A stretch of DNA of 64,000 bases from positions 1,922,001 through 1,986,000 of the forward strand of contig OY970244.1 in the NCBI GenBank assembly GCA_963715485.1. Direction: 5' to 3'. The position numbers and the translations under genes were made by a program. The stretch is from SG8-30 sp963715485 (GTDB lineage: Bacteria; Pseudomonadota; Gammaproteobacteria; Steroidobacterales; Steroidobacteraceae). Below are positions 35,786-45,857 of this stretch, piece by piece. The notes beneath the pieces are model-generated. The model searched no databases. It worked only from the letters and a program-made list of their open reading frames with translations, and was not told where the DNA came from. How positions within the stretch are numbered: the stretch's first letter is position 1; the number at the start of each line of letters is the position of its first letter.

Positions 35786-36041
35786 CTGATTCTCCCCTGT
35801 AGCCAGTTCCACTGTACCGGACAAGCAACCCTGCTGTATCCAATACGCGTCACTGCCCAAGTCATGCCCGGATATTGAAGGAAGCTAAAGTCGTCTCCAC
35901 GAAAAGGCTGCAGTAGCTGGCCGAAGGATATGCATCATCGGAGCCTTTTGTCGAGTGGTGTTGCCCGAATGCTACAGATGTGCCCATTGGCTGCCGGATC
36001 CGCAATAATGCACTCTCGTCTAGCCCCCCGAGTAAAGTCGC

Positions 36042-38027
36042 ATGACATATTTCCGATTGAGCATTTCGGTTGTCTTTGCGTTGGCCGCCAGTCGCTGAAC
36101 AGCGGTTCGGCGCTCGGGCAGCCTTCACCTGCCGATACCTTCATACCGGTCAACGCCTGGGTGCACGATCCGGTTTTAGCCAGCGTTGCGCTGTCGCCCG
36201 ATGGCAAGCACCTCGTCGCCGTCTCCCTGGCCGATATCAACTCGACGCCTACGATTGGTATCTGGAATGCCGACGCGCTGGCTGAAGCACCGACACGGTT
36301 CGAGTTGACGTCTCAGGACGGATCACGATGGAAGCCGCTTAGCGCCTTCTGGCTGAACGACAGCGTTATCTACGCCGTCGGCCGGCAGAACCTCGACCTG
36401 TCGGTTGGTGCACGCAAGATCAAGACGTTCAGGGACAAAGGCGTTCGTCTATGACATGAAGCGCAAGAAGGTGCTGGAACCCTTTGGCGGCAGCAGTTCG
36501 CGTATCGAGGACCTGTTCGGCGAGATTTCGCTGCTCGACCGCCTGCCGCTGGATGGCAAGAAGGTGCTGGTCACCGAGACAAACTCCGAGGGCGCGACCG
36601 ACATCTTCGAGATGGAACTGGACAAGTATCGCCTCAAGCGGATCTTCAAGGGCGCTGCCGGGACCAGCGCATTCACCGACCTGGAAGGCAACGTGCGCGG
36701 GCGGCTCCGGTTCGAGGGTGACGGGGATACGGCGCGTCTGGAGGTGGAAGCCCGCAAGGCTGGCTCTGATTCGTGGCAGAAGATCGCCGAGTTTTTTGCC
36801 AGAGATCGTGAGGGGCTGCAGCCGGCGGGATTCGCCAAAGACCCGAACATCTTCTACATGACCGATACCAAGGGCCGCGAGCACGCGGTATTGCGCGAGT
36901 ACAACCTCGCGACGGGAACACTCTCGGAGCCGATCTTCGCCCATGCAAAATACGATGCGCTCGGCGTTGTGTTGGGCACGACCCCCAAGAAGTATGGCGA
37001 GATTCTGGGCTTCACCTACGCGGGGCCGCGAACTGATACGTACTGGGTGGATCCCGACCGGATTGCGTTGCATGGGGCGCTACAGAAAGCCTTCCCGGGC
37101 AAGTTCATCTCGCTCGGTACGTTCTCGGACGACGAGAGCACGTGCTGTCGTCATGGTGTCGGCCTCGAACGACCCGGGTACCTACTATCTGCTACGACAG
37201 CAAGCGTGGCCTGATCGAGCTTGGGACGCCCGAAGCCGTTACTCGATCCGGCCAAGATCGCCGAGACAAAACTGGTCACTTACAAGGCTCGTGATGGGCT
37301 GGAGATCCCGGCCTTTCTGACCTTGCCCAAGACCGGCAAGCCGCCGTACCCGACCGTGGTGATGCCGCATGGCGGACCCTGGGCGCGGGACAGTATTTCC
37401 TACGACTTCTCCCACTGGCGACCGTTCCTGGCCAACCGTGGGTATGCAGTGCTGCAGCCGCAGTACCGAGGATCCGACGGCTGGGGACAGGAGCTATGGC
37501 GTGCTGGCGACCGGGAGTGGGGCCAGAAGATGCAGGACGACAAGGATGATGGTGCACGCTGGCTGGTTGAGCAGGGCATCTCCGATCCCAATCGCATGGC
37601 GATCTTCGGCTTTTCCTACGGCGGTTATGCAGCCATGGCGTCGATCGTCCGTCCGAATCCGCCCTGGCAGTGTGCCATCGCGGGCGCGGGTCTTTCCGAA
37701 TTGCGGACCTTCGACCGGGTAACCTTTGAGGGCTCACGCTTCAATCGCGAGTTCCAGAACCCGACGGTGGCGGGCCTCTCACCACTCGATCATGTGAATG
37801 ACGCGTCGATCCCCATCCTGATCTTCCATGGTGATCGCGACCAGATCGTGCCGATCGAGCAATCGGAGAAGTACTACGAGGCGCTCAAGCGTGCGGGCAA
37901 GAACGTCCGCTACGTCGAGATCAGCGACTATGGCCACGGGCCGTCCATCACGGTGGACAAGCAGGCGCAGGTACTCGAGATGCTGGAGTCCTACCTGCGT
38001 GACGAGTGCGGACCGGGCGGACTCTGA
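36042..38027 (+). pseudogene. S9-family exported peptidase with five frameshifts
   Basis: Acylaminoacyl/dipeptidyl-peptidase-like serine peptidase. The signal peptide starts at ATG 36042 (MTYFRLSISVVFALAAS). The body continues in another frame (NAWVHDPVLASVALSPDG). The frame shifts again near 36,430 (KTFRDK to AFVYDMKRKK), and at about 37,132, 37,192 and 37,222, after which LLDPAKIAETKLV resumes. The catalytic domain is intact, with Ser at 37614 (GFSYGGYA), Asp in FHGDRDQIVP and His in SDYGHGPS. Each shift equals a one-base indel. It lies divergent from the TonB receptor; such peptidase/receptor pairs are common in peptide-scavenging gammaproteobacteria. Confidence 0.88.
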
Positions 38028-38088
38028 ATCTGCAGTTGGCGGGCGTCGCCAGGCAGGGCCTGCGTCGGCGCCGCGGATCTCGAGTCTT

Positions 38089-39738
38089 TCAGGCAGCGCT
38101 GGCTGTAGCGCCAGGCCAGCCCGTGAAGGCCTTGCGCAGGACGCCTGGTCCCTTGCGCAGGCCGGCCATCGCAGCGAAGGTGGCGACTCCGCCCATCATG
38201 GCGCCGACCACGCCGCAGGACATGGTGTCCTGCCCCGTCAGCCACAGCCCCTTGATCTTTGTCCGCGGGCCGAGCGGATCGGCCTGGAAGCGCGCTGGCG
38301 TGTGGTCGATGCCGTAGAGCTCACCGCGGTCGTAGGCGCAGAACCATTCGGTCGACAGCGGCGTCGAGACTTCGTAGTAGTCGACCCGGCCCCGCAGCTG
38401 CGGCACACGCTCATACAGGACGGCCAGCAGCCTGCGCGCCAGCCGCTCCTTGAAGGCGTCGTAGTCGTCGCCGCGCTGCCCCCAGGTCGTCCCGCGCCAC
38501 TTCTCGAACCACTCGTAGGGGGCGGGCGCCACGATTTCGATGGTCGACCTGCCAGGATGACGGCGATCGAAGTCCGGGTCCTTGGCGGACGGAAACGAAA
38601 TGAAGACCACCGGAAAGGGCGCCTCGGGATCCGCGAGGAAGCGCTCGACGGCGCGATCCGAGTCGTTGTCCGGGAAGATCCAGTAGTTGGTCCTGGGCAG
38701 TCCGAGCTGTTGCGCGGTTTGCTCAAGCCCGATGTACATGCCCAGGTGTCCAATGCTCGGTGCCACTGCAGCTGCGGTCGGGTCGAAGCCTGCGCGTCGT
38801 GCATCGTCCTCGTCCAGGAGCCGCTGAAAGGTATTGCCCACCCCTGCATCGGAGACCACGCAGCGACATTCGATGTCGGTACCGTCCTCCATGCGCAGGC
38901 CGGCTACGCGGCCGGCGTCGACCAGGATCCTGTCGACCCGCGCGTAGGTAAAGACCTCGCCGCCGTGGCGCCGGATGCGTGGCAGGATGCTCTCGGCGAT
39001 GCGCCAGCTTCCTCCGATCGGGTAATAGCCGCCGTGCAGGTAATGGCGCGCGACCAGCGCCTGCATCAGGAAGGCCGAGCGGGCGGGCGGCAGGCCATAG
39101 TCTCCCCATTGGCCGGTGAGTACCGCAATCAGGTCCCGGTCCTGCGTCAGCTCGCCAAGGACATCGCCTGTCGTCCGGAACAGGTGGCTCGGCAGGCGCC
39201 GGCGCAAAACTGGCCGCAGTAGGCGCCCCATAACCGGCGGCAATACCTTGCCGAGCGTGAGCGGCTTCATGGCCCGGCCGACCTCGCTCAGCATCGCCAG
39301 GTAGCGATCGATGGCGTCGACTTCGGCGGGGAAGTGGCTGACCAGGTTTGCGCGGAACGCATCCTTGCCGGCGACGGCGTCGAAGACCTTGTCGCCAACG
39401 AAGAACCGGTCGAAGTGGGAATCCATGGGCGCCCAGTCGAGCGCGCCCTCGGTCAGGAAGTCGAACAGCCGGCGCGCATCAGTTGGCCGGCCCATGTCGC
39501 CGATGTAGTGGACGCCAACGTCCCACTCGTAGTTGCCGCGGTCATAGCTGTGGGTGTAGCCGCCTGCGGTGTAGTGCTGCTCGAGGACGGCGACCTTGCG
39601 TCCGGACTCAGCCAGCAAGGCGGCGGCGGTCAGTCCACCGATCCCGGAGCCAATGACCAGGGCGTCGTAGGGATTATCGAGTCGCCCGGGGCGGTAGCGC
39701 CGCCCGATCCGGATCTTGCTGGGTTCGAGCCGGCTCAC
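38089..39738 (-). CDS. FAD-dependent oxidoreductase of the phytoene desaturase/RetSat group
   Basis: A 549-residue flavoprotein with dinucleotide-binding motif GSGIGG at residues 30-35 (DALVIGSGIGGLTAAALLAE) and EQHYTAGGYTHSY. The C-terminal FAD block is GLWLTGQDTMSCGVVGAMMGG. It resembles carotenoid isomerase and retinol saturase-like enzymes, acting on polyunsaturated lipophilic substrates. No carotenoid biosynthetic gene is adjacent. It overlaps the upstream cNMP-binding gene by four bases, so the two are translationally coupled. Confidence 0.9.
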   Translation of the reverse strand: MSRLEPSKIRIGRRYRPGRLDNPYDALVIGSGIGGLTAAALLAESGRKVAVLEQHYTAGGYTHSYDRGNYEWDVGVHYIGDMGRPTDARRLFDFLTEGALDWAPMDSHFDRFFVGDKVFDAVAGKDAFRANLVSHFPAEVDAIDRYLAMLSEVGRAMKPLTLGKVLPPVMGRLLRPVLRRRLPSHLFRTTGDVLGELTQDRDLIAVLTGQWGDYGLPPARSAFLMQALVARHYLHGGYYPIGGSWRIAESILPRIRRHGGEVFTYARVDRILVDAGRVAGLRMEDGTDIECRCVVSDAGVGNTFQRLLDEDDARRAGFDPTAAAVAPSIGHLGMYIGLEQTAQQLGLPRTNYWIFPDNDSDRAVERFLADPEAPFPVVFISFPSAKDPDFDRRHPGRSTIEIVAPAPYEWFEKWRGTTWGQRGDDYDAFKERLARRLLAVLYERVPQLRGRVDYYEVSTPLSTEWFCAYDRGELYGIDHTPARFQADPLGPRTKIKGLWLTGQDTMSCGVVGAMMGGVATFAAMAGLRKGPGVLRKAFTGWPGATASAA

Positions 39739-40214
39739 ATGCCGGCTTGCTTGGCAACCGGCGAGTGCATGTCGACCAGCTGGACCCGGGTGGCCTGCAG
39801 CCGCTTCGAAACGACATCCAGCAGCCTGACCATGAAGGCGAAGCCGAATTCGGCATCGTGCCGGCAGGCCTCCAGGACCTGGGTTCCCTCAAACGCCAGC
39901 GCATCGACGTGCTTGAGCGCACGGGCCTGGAAATGCTTGCCGCGACCGACCAGTGCGGCGGACCAGCCCAGGCCGTCGCCTGGCCCGAGGCGTTGCAGCC
40001 GCAGGGTGGAGCGGGGCATGTTTATCTCGAGCGCGACAGGGCCGGAGACGATCAGGTAGAACTTGTCCGTCTGTTCGCCTTCTCGAAAGATGATCTGTTC
40101 CGGTTCGAAGCGAACTAACTTCCCCATCGCGGCAAGCTGCTCGACATGAGCCGGTTCGAGACCGTCTGCGAACGATTGGCGCTTGAGGGTCTCGAGCACG
40201 TTTTCGGACGTCAT
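39735..40214 (-). CDS. Cyclic-nucleotide-binding domain protein
   Basis: A 159-residue single-domain protein with a cNMP-binding/Crp-like beta-barrel (IIFREGEQTDKFYLIVSGPVALEI...LGPGDGLGWSAAL) and C-terminal helices, but no DNA-binding helix-turn-helix. The usual phosphate-binding Arg is not obvious, so ligand binding is uncertain. Its TGA overlaps the ATG of the FAD oxidoreductase, suggesting it regulates or accompanies that enzyme. Confidence 0.88.
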   Translation of the reverse strand: MTSENVLETLKRQSFADGLEPAHVEQLAAMGKLVRFEPEQIIFREGEQTDKFYLIVSGPVALEINMPRSTLRLQRLGPGDGLGWSAALVGRGKHFQARALKHVDALAFEGTQVLEACRHDAEFGFAFMVRLLDVVSKRLQATRVQLVDMHSPVAKQAGM

Positions 40215-40415
40215 GGCACACCTTCCTGGGCGCCCACTGGCGAGGTGGGGTGGGCGCGTAGTCCCCGAATAATAGGCCGCGGCTTCGAGCCGGGCAGCGG
40301 TACTTTCGGCTACATCCTAGCACTGGCCGGGCAGATCGTCGCTGATTCAGAAGTTAGGGTCGGACCTCGGTAACTCGTTGAATATTATCGGGATCCCGGT
40401 TACCGAGACCCGGCG

Positions 40416-42483
40416 CTACCAGATCCGGCACACCTTGCTTTCGTCCTTGTACAACGCGTCGCCCGGCCGGCACTGGAACGCCTGGGCGAACTCGGGCATG
40501 TTCACGAACACACCGTTGACCCGGTAGCGATTGGGCGAGTGCGGGTCGGTCTTGGCGAGAACCCGCGCAAGTTCGTCGGTCACCGCGCCACAGGCCCATT
40601 GCGCATTGCCGATGAAGAAGCGCTGTTCGGGTGTCAGTCCGTCGACCGGCGCCAGTCGCTGGTTCTCGGTCGCGATCCGCCAGCCGAGGTAGGCGAGGGT
40701 GGTGCCGGCCAGGTCGGCGATGTCCTCCCCCAGCGTCAACTTGCTGTTGAGCTTGATGTCGTCGACGACGACGTATTCCCCGTACTGGTCGACCAGGCAC
40801 TGTGTGCGCTTGTCGAACTCGGCAGCATCGTCCGGAGTCCACCAGTCCGACAGGTTTCCGTCGCCGTCGAACTTGCGGCCCGTATCGTCAAAGCCGTGTA
40901 TCAGCTCGTGTCCGACCGTTGCGCCCGTGTTCCCCCAGCTCGGGGCCGCATCGATCGACGGATCGAACAGTGGCGGCTGCAGGATCGCCAGCAGGAAACG
41001 TGATGTCGTTGCGCTGCCAGTCGTAGTAGGCGTTCACCGTCTGCGGCGTCATGAACCACTCGTCGCGATCGACGGGCTGGCCGATCCGGGCCAGCAGGCG
41101 CGATTCCTCGAAGGCGACGGCCCGCAGGCGATTCCCGAAGTAGTCATCGCGCCGGATCGAGACGGCCGAGTAGTCACGCCAATTCTCCGGATGCCCGACC
41201 TTGTTGCGTATCACGGCCAGCTTGGCCAGGGCCTTGTCCCTGGTAGCCTGGCTCATCCAGTCAAGTTGCTCGATGCGCTGGCGCATCACCGACTCGATGA
41301 TCTCGATCATCCTTGTGGCCTGCTCCAGGGTCGACTGCGGAAAGGTCCGGGCAACGAATTCGCGGCCGAGCGCTTCGCCCAGATCCTCGTCCGTCCGGCT
41401 TACGCAGTTACGCCAGCGTGGTGGCTGTTGCTTTACGCCGTACAGGTAGGTGGCGTTGAAGGCAAACGACTCATCGGCGAGCGGCTTCGCCAGCATGCGG
41501 GCGTGGCCCCGCAGGTAGCTCCAGCGCAGATAGGCCTTGAGGTCGGCGAGCGGCGTCCTGTTGACCAGCTTGCCTACCTTGATGGCAAAAGCGGGCTCGG
41601 TCACGTTGATCCGCTCGAGTGTTCCTGGGGAGCGCAGCCGAACGTACGTCAGCCAGTCGAAGCCGGGCGCGACGTCCTGCAGCGCAGCCACGGACATCGG
41701 GTGATTCTGCTTCGAATAATCCTGCTGCTCGGTCGCAGATAGCGTCGCCCGGGCGAGGCGGGACTCGAAGTCGAGGATCCGGCCCGCGGTCCGGTGGGCG
41801 CGCGTCTCCGGCTTGCCGATCAGCACCAGCATGCGCGCAATGTGTTCCTTGTAGCGTTGCCGCGCCTCGCGCATCTCCGCGTCGTCGGAGAGGTAGTAAT
41901 CTCGCTCGGGCAGGCCGACGCCTCCGGAAAAAAAGGTGCCGATGAATCTCTCGGTGTCCTCGAAGTCCTGCAGCGCGGTATAGCCAAACAACATGTCGCC
42001 GTTGCTCATTTCGCTGTGCAGGCGTGCTACCAGGGGCGCGAGTTCCTTTCGCGACTTGAGGTTGGCGATCGCATCCAGCGCGGGCTTCAGCGGCGCGGTG
42101 CCACGTGCATCGATGGCTGCGGTGTCCATGCAGGCAGCGAAATAGTCACCGATCTGTTGTTGAACCGGAATGCGGTCGCTGGAGGAGTCCGCTGCCTGCT
42201 CGAGGATTCCCCAGAGATACTGCAGGTTATCGTTGGCCACCTTGGAAAAGACTTCCCAGCCGGCCTGGTCCGGAGGAATCGGATTTCTGGCGATCCAACC
42301 GCCGCAGGCGTACTGGTAGAAATCGTTGCAGGGATCCGCCGTTGGGTCCATGGCGGAGGTGTCGAGACCAGGCGTGTAGGGCAACTGCGTGAGCGGCCGC
42401 GCAGCGGAATCGGCGGCCGCGGCTGTGGGAACGGCCAGCCAGGCCAGCATCATGCCGCCCGCGATCAGTGCGGCCAGTCTCAT
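40416..42483 (-). pseudogene. M13 family metallopeptidase interrupted by one frameshift
   Basis: Neprilysin/PepO-like exported zinc peptidase of about 688 residues. It has a signal peptide (MMLAWLAVPTAAAADS), DPCNDFYQYACGGW, and NAYYDWQRNDITFPAG; then one extra base near 40,985 moves the frame. The sequence resumes ILQPPLFDPSID, with zinc motif HELIH (40896-40910), GEDIADLAG and the terminal CRIW. All active-site elements survive across the break. The start overlaps the DUF4412-like gene stop by four bases. Confidence 0.9.
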
Positions 42484-43292
42484 TTCCGGGCGACTTCGCT
42501 CTTGATGTCGTGCTTTTCATAGCCCGCGGGTATCTCGAAACGAGCAGCGGGGAATTCTTCTTCGCGCCAGCTCTTGAGCAGGACTTCGTTCTGCAGCGCG
42601 TCGTTCTCGTCGTATTCACGAATCCGCACGGGGAACCCCTGCACTGCGTCCATCAACTCCAGGTCGTTTACGCTGCCACCGAATTCGGCCAGCGCACCGG
42701 TCAGCTCCTCGACCAGGGATCGCATTCGTTTCGCCAGGTCGAGCAAGTCCTCCTTGCCCGGCACGCTGGAAAATGGCACCACACACAGTGTTTCACTACG
42801 CTTGCCGTCGCGGGTGATCTCCCAGTCGGCGCACTTTCGCCCGTCGACCGTGTCGCTTTGGCCGGTATCCTTCGCGGCAACCACCGGCTTCGGACCGCTT
42901 CCCGCCATCATGGCGTTGGCTTTGCTTCCCATCATCTGTTCGACCATGGCGCGCTGCTCCGGCGAAAGCTTGGCCATTTCCTCGCGCATCTGTTCCATCG
43001 CAGAGTTGACGGCGCCGCCAATCGTGCGAATCGTTTCCCGGTCGAGCTCCGTATAGCGCTTCTTGGCCGGGTCGATCACATAGAGCGTGTCGTTCCTGAA
43101 GATCACGTACTCGGCCGAATCCTTGCCGTTACCTTGCTCAATGCGCGCCGCGCCGTCCTGGACGTACATGCGCTGCATCTGGCCCGGCCGGTCCGTCGCC
43201 TTGCTCGACTCCTGGGTCTCGATGTACACGCCCGCCTGCGCGGCAATGGCGGGCAATGCAGCGACCGCGGCTATGGCAACCCATGATTTCAT
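42480..43292 (-). CDS. Exported DUF4412-like protein
   Basis: A 270-residue periplasmic protein with a signal peptide ending AAIAAQAG and a beta-rich body of DUF4412 type (MQRMYVQDGAARIEQ, YVIFRNDTLYVIDPAKKRYTELD, CADWEITRDGKRSETLCVV). These proteins resemble LolA-like folds. A helical insert (EQMREEMAKLSPEQRAMVEQ) lies in the middle. It overlaps the M13 peptidase start by four bases, so both are presumably cotranscribed. Confidence 0.8.
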   Translation of the reverse strand: MKSWVAIAAVAALPAIAAQAGVYIETQESSKATDRPGQMQRMYVQDGAARIEQGNGKDSAEYVIFRNDTLYVIDPAKKRYTELDRETIRTIGGAVNSAMEQMREEMAKLSPEQRAMVEQMMGSKANAMMAGSGPKPVVAAKDTGQSDTVDGRKCADWEITRDGKRSETLCVVPFSSVPGKEDLLDLAKRMRSLVEELTGALAEFGGSVNDLELMDAVQGFPVRIREYDENDALQNEVLLKSWREEEFPAARFEIPAGYEKHDIKSEVARK

Positions 43293-43400
43293 GGCAACAC
43301 ATCCTGGTTTGGCTCACGAACCCAAGAGGCTAGCCGAGATGGCACCAATCGCCAACGACGGGTTGCACGGAACGGTCATTTTGGCGACGATAGAACCGTC

Positions 43401-43520
43401 ATGCGGGAACTTCTGAAACTGGCTGGTGGCCTGGCCTATGTGGCGCTCGCCGGGTTCTACGGCGCGTTCATTGTCGTGGGCCTGATTTTCCTTTTGCGCA
43501 GCCTGTCCGGACACGCTTGA
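43401..43520 (+). CDS. 39-residue single-span membrane protein
   Basis: A short frame starting at ATG 43401 encodes one hydrophobic helix (YVALAGFYGAFIVVGLIF) followed by a basic end (LLRSLSGHA). Its TGA overlaps the ATG of the next gene by one base (TGATG), a classic coupling arrangement. No homology is recognised. The hydrophobic pattern and overlap support reality. Confidence 0.5.
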   Translation: MRELLKLAGGLAYVALAGFYGAFIVVGLIFLLRSLSGHA

Positions 43521-44581
43521 TGCCGGGAGGCGAAGGGGTTGCCGGCGACCCCGCGACGGCACTCGATGAGGCCACAGCGGCCCGATTTGCCCGTCTCGCG
43601 CTGGACTGCGTGCACCGTGAGTACCCGAACAAGATCTCCCACTTCATGCGGGGCGACGCCGACGCCAGGCCACCGCGAGAGTTGACGCCCGCGTTCTACG
43701 GCTGCTACGACTGGCACTCTGCGGTGCACGGGCACTGGTTGCTGGCGCGACTTGTGCGCCGCTTCCCTGGCGCCGCGTTCAGCCCCATGGCACGTTCGGC
43801 GCTGGCAAGAAGCCTGACGACTGAGAACATTTCCGGCGAGCTGCGCTACTTGCAGGAACCTGGCCGGACTGCCTTTGAACGGCCCTACGGGCTGGCGTGG
43901 TTGTTGCAGCTTTGTCGGGAGATCCGCTGCTGGGACGATCCGCAGGCGGCGCTGTGGGCTGGCTTGCTGGAGCCCCTTGAGCGGGCTGCAGCAAGTGGCC
44001 TGGCAAGCTGGCTTCCCAAGTTGCGCCATCCCATCCGGGTCGGCGAACACACGCAGACCGCCTTTGCATTCGGGCTGGTACACGATTGGGCTGTCCTGGT
44101 TGGAGACCGGTCAATTTCCGGATTGATCGGGGCCAAATCGCGCGAGTTCTACCTGTCGGACAAGGACGGCCCGCTTGCCTACGAGCCGTCCGGCGAAGAT
44201 TTCCTGTCGCCCTGCCTCGGGGAAGCGGACCTGATGCGCCGGATTCTGCAGCCACTTGAATTCGCAGAGTGGCTGCAGGGCTTCCTGCCCGCGCTACCGG
44301 CCGATGGCACGACCGCGTGGCTGCGTCCCGTTGAGGTCAGCGACCGCGCGGATCCAAGGCTCGCGCATCTGGACGGCCTCAATCTCAGTCGCGCCTGGAT
44401 GCTGCGCGGCATGGCAGCGGGACTGCCGCCCGGTGATGCCAGATGCTCGACGTTGCTGAAGACATCGCGGGAACACGCCCGGGCTGCGCTGCCGGCCGTG
44501 ACCGGTGAGAACTATGCCGGCGGGCACTGGCTGGGCACGTTCGCCGTGTACCTGCTCGCGGAGACCGGGGCAGACCGGTGA
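43520..44581 (+). CDS. DUF2891 domain protein
   Basis: A 353-residue soluble protein of the DUF2891 family. Recognisable blocks are YPNKISHFMRGDADARPPRELTPAFYGCYDWHSAVHGHWLLARL near the N-terminus, ELRYLQEPGRTAFERPYGLAWLLQL, and GGHWLGTFAVYLL at the end. The alpha/alpha-barrel-like, Trp/His-rich pattern hints at a carbohydrate-related fold, but no activity is known. ATG 43520 is coupled to the preceding 39-residue membrane protein. Confidence 0.9.
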   Translation: MPGGEGVAGDPATALDEATAARFARLALDCVHREYPNKISHFMRGDADARPPRELTPAFYGCYDWHSAVHGHWLLARLVRRFPGAAFSPMARSALARSLTTENISGELRYLQEPGRTAFERPYGLAWLLQLCREIRCWDDPQAALWAGLLEPLERAAASGLASWLPKLRHPIRVGEHTQTAFAFGLVHDWAVLVGDRSISGLIGAKSREFYLSDKDGPLAYEPSGEDFLSPCLGEADLMRRILQPLEFAEWLQGFLPALPADGTTAWLRPVEVSDRADPRLAHLDGLNLSRAWMLRGMAAGLPPGDARCSTLLKTSREHARAALPAVTGENYAGGHWLGTFAVYLLAETGADR

Positions 44582-44703
44582 GAGCCAGTGAGCATCCCGC
44601 GAGCGTCTTTGTCTGGTCCGATACCGGGTGAATGCAGACGGTGTAAACCATTATGGATACTGCGCTGCAAAATGAGTGATCCTAGACCCTGGGAGCGTGG
44701 TCT

Positions 44704-45432
44704 ATGGGTAGTTCGCTGACGCAGGTTTTCGATTACCGCAGTGAATACCGACTCGGTCACATCGGGCCGCGTTACCAGGGTATCGCGCACGTCGTCTTCA
44801 CTTTTGGCGTCGGCGCCGCAGTCATCATCGTCGCGGTAAATTCGCTCGGCGACATCAGTGCGCTCGAATGGCTGACAGTGCCGCTGACGTTCCTGTACGC
44901 GAACCTGACGGAATACTTCGGGCACCGCGGACCCATGCACCATCCAAGCCGTGGGCTGAAGCTGATCTACGAGCGTCACGCCGGTCAGCACCATCGATTC
45001 TTCACCAGTGAGTGCATGGCGCTGGACGGAATCCGGGACCTCAAGGCCGTGCTGTTTCCGGCAGTGATGATCGCTTTCTTCCTGCTTTGCTTCGCCTTGC
45101 CTGTCGGGCTCCTGCTCGGCTGGCTGGCGAGCCCAAATGTGGCATGGCTGTTCGTCGCGACCGCGGTCGCCTACTTTCTGAACTACGAGGTCCTGCACCT
45201 CAGCTATCACCTGCCTGAGGCCAGCCGCTTGGGGCGCCTGCCCGTCGTGCGAAGGTTGAAGCGCCTGCACCAGCTTCATCACGATCCCAGGCTGATGGCG
45301 CACTACAACTTCAACATCACCTATCCGATTGGTGACCTGCTGTGCGGCACACTCTGGCGCGAGCGAAGCGAGGCATTGCGGCTGCCGGAAGGGACGAGAT
45401 CCGTTGACATGGAGACAAGGAGCACATCATGA
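44704..45432 (+). CDS. Fatty acid hydroxylase/sterol desaturase superfamily membrane protein
   Basis: A 242-residue integral membrane di-iron enzyme. The histidine boxes are complete: HRGPMHH (74-80), HAGQHH (92-97), HLSYH (165-169) and HQLHH (189-193). There are about four to five hydrophobic segments. The family hydroxylates or desaturates lipid chains using oxygen and an electron donor. The last codons overlap a triheme cytochrome c gene by four bases (ATGA), an unusual partner. Confidence 0.9.
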   Translation: MGSSLTQVFDYRSEYRLGHIGPRYQGIAHVVFTFGVGAAVIIVAVNSLGDISALEWLTVPLTFLYANLTEYFGHRGPMHHPSRGLKLIYERHAGQHHRFFTSECMALDGIRDLKAVLFPAVMIAFFLLCFALPVGLLLGWLASPNVAWLFVATAVAYFLNYEVLHLSYHLPEASRLGRLPVVRRLKRLHQLHHDPRLMAHYNFNITYPIGDLLCGTLWRERSEALRLPEGTRSVDMETRSTS

Positions 45433-45857
45433 ACATGCGTCTTGCTGTTGCACTGGGTAGCGCCACCCTGGTGGTGTGCCTGCAGTTCGTGCCGGCCGCC
45501 CCGGTAGCTGGTGCCGAAAACGACGTGCCTGACCTACCCGGCATTACCAGCCCCGATCCGTATCCGGAAGGCTGCGTGTCCTGTCACAAGGGAACGATGC
45601 TGCTGAAGGACAAGTTACAGGCGCTCGAGCATCGCAGCATCGAAGGCAAGGTTACGATCATTCCGACCGACTGCAAGACTTGCCACAGCGAAGAAGAGGG
45701 ACTTGACCCGATCGCCAACATTGCCCACAGCATGCATTACGCCACCGGCAGCAAGAGCGACTTCGTCATCAAGCACAACGGCAGTTGCCTGAACTGTCAC
45801 CAGGTCGCCACCGGCAGTGGAGAGGTGACGGTGAAGAGCGGTAAGAAGAACTGGTAG
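45429..45857 (+). CDS. Exported triheme cytochrome c
   Basis: A 142-residue periplasmic protein with a signal peptide ending around VAGAE and three heme-attachment motifs: CVSCH (49-53), CKTCH (82-86) and CLNCH (120-124). Extra histidines (68, 100, 103, 116) could give bis-His ligation. It is translationally coupled to the di-iron membrane enzyme. It may carry electrons in the same pathway, although that enzyme's active site is normally cytoplasmic. Confidence 0.88.
   Translation: MNMRLAVALGSATLVVCLQFVPAAPVAGAENDVPDLPGITSPDPYPEGCVSCHKGTMLLKDKLQALEHRSIEGKVTIIPTDCKTCHSEEEGLDPIANIAHSMHYATGSKSDFVIKHNGSCLNCHQVATGSGEVTVKSGKKNW

Noticed and set aside
37828..39222. 464-codon plus-strand frame across the S9 peptidase end and FAD oxidoreductase
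   Set aside because: Spans two real genes on opposite strands and has no recognisable protein pattern.
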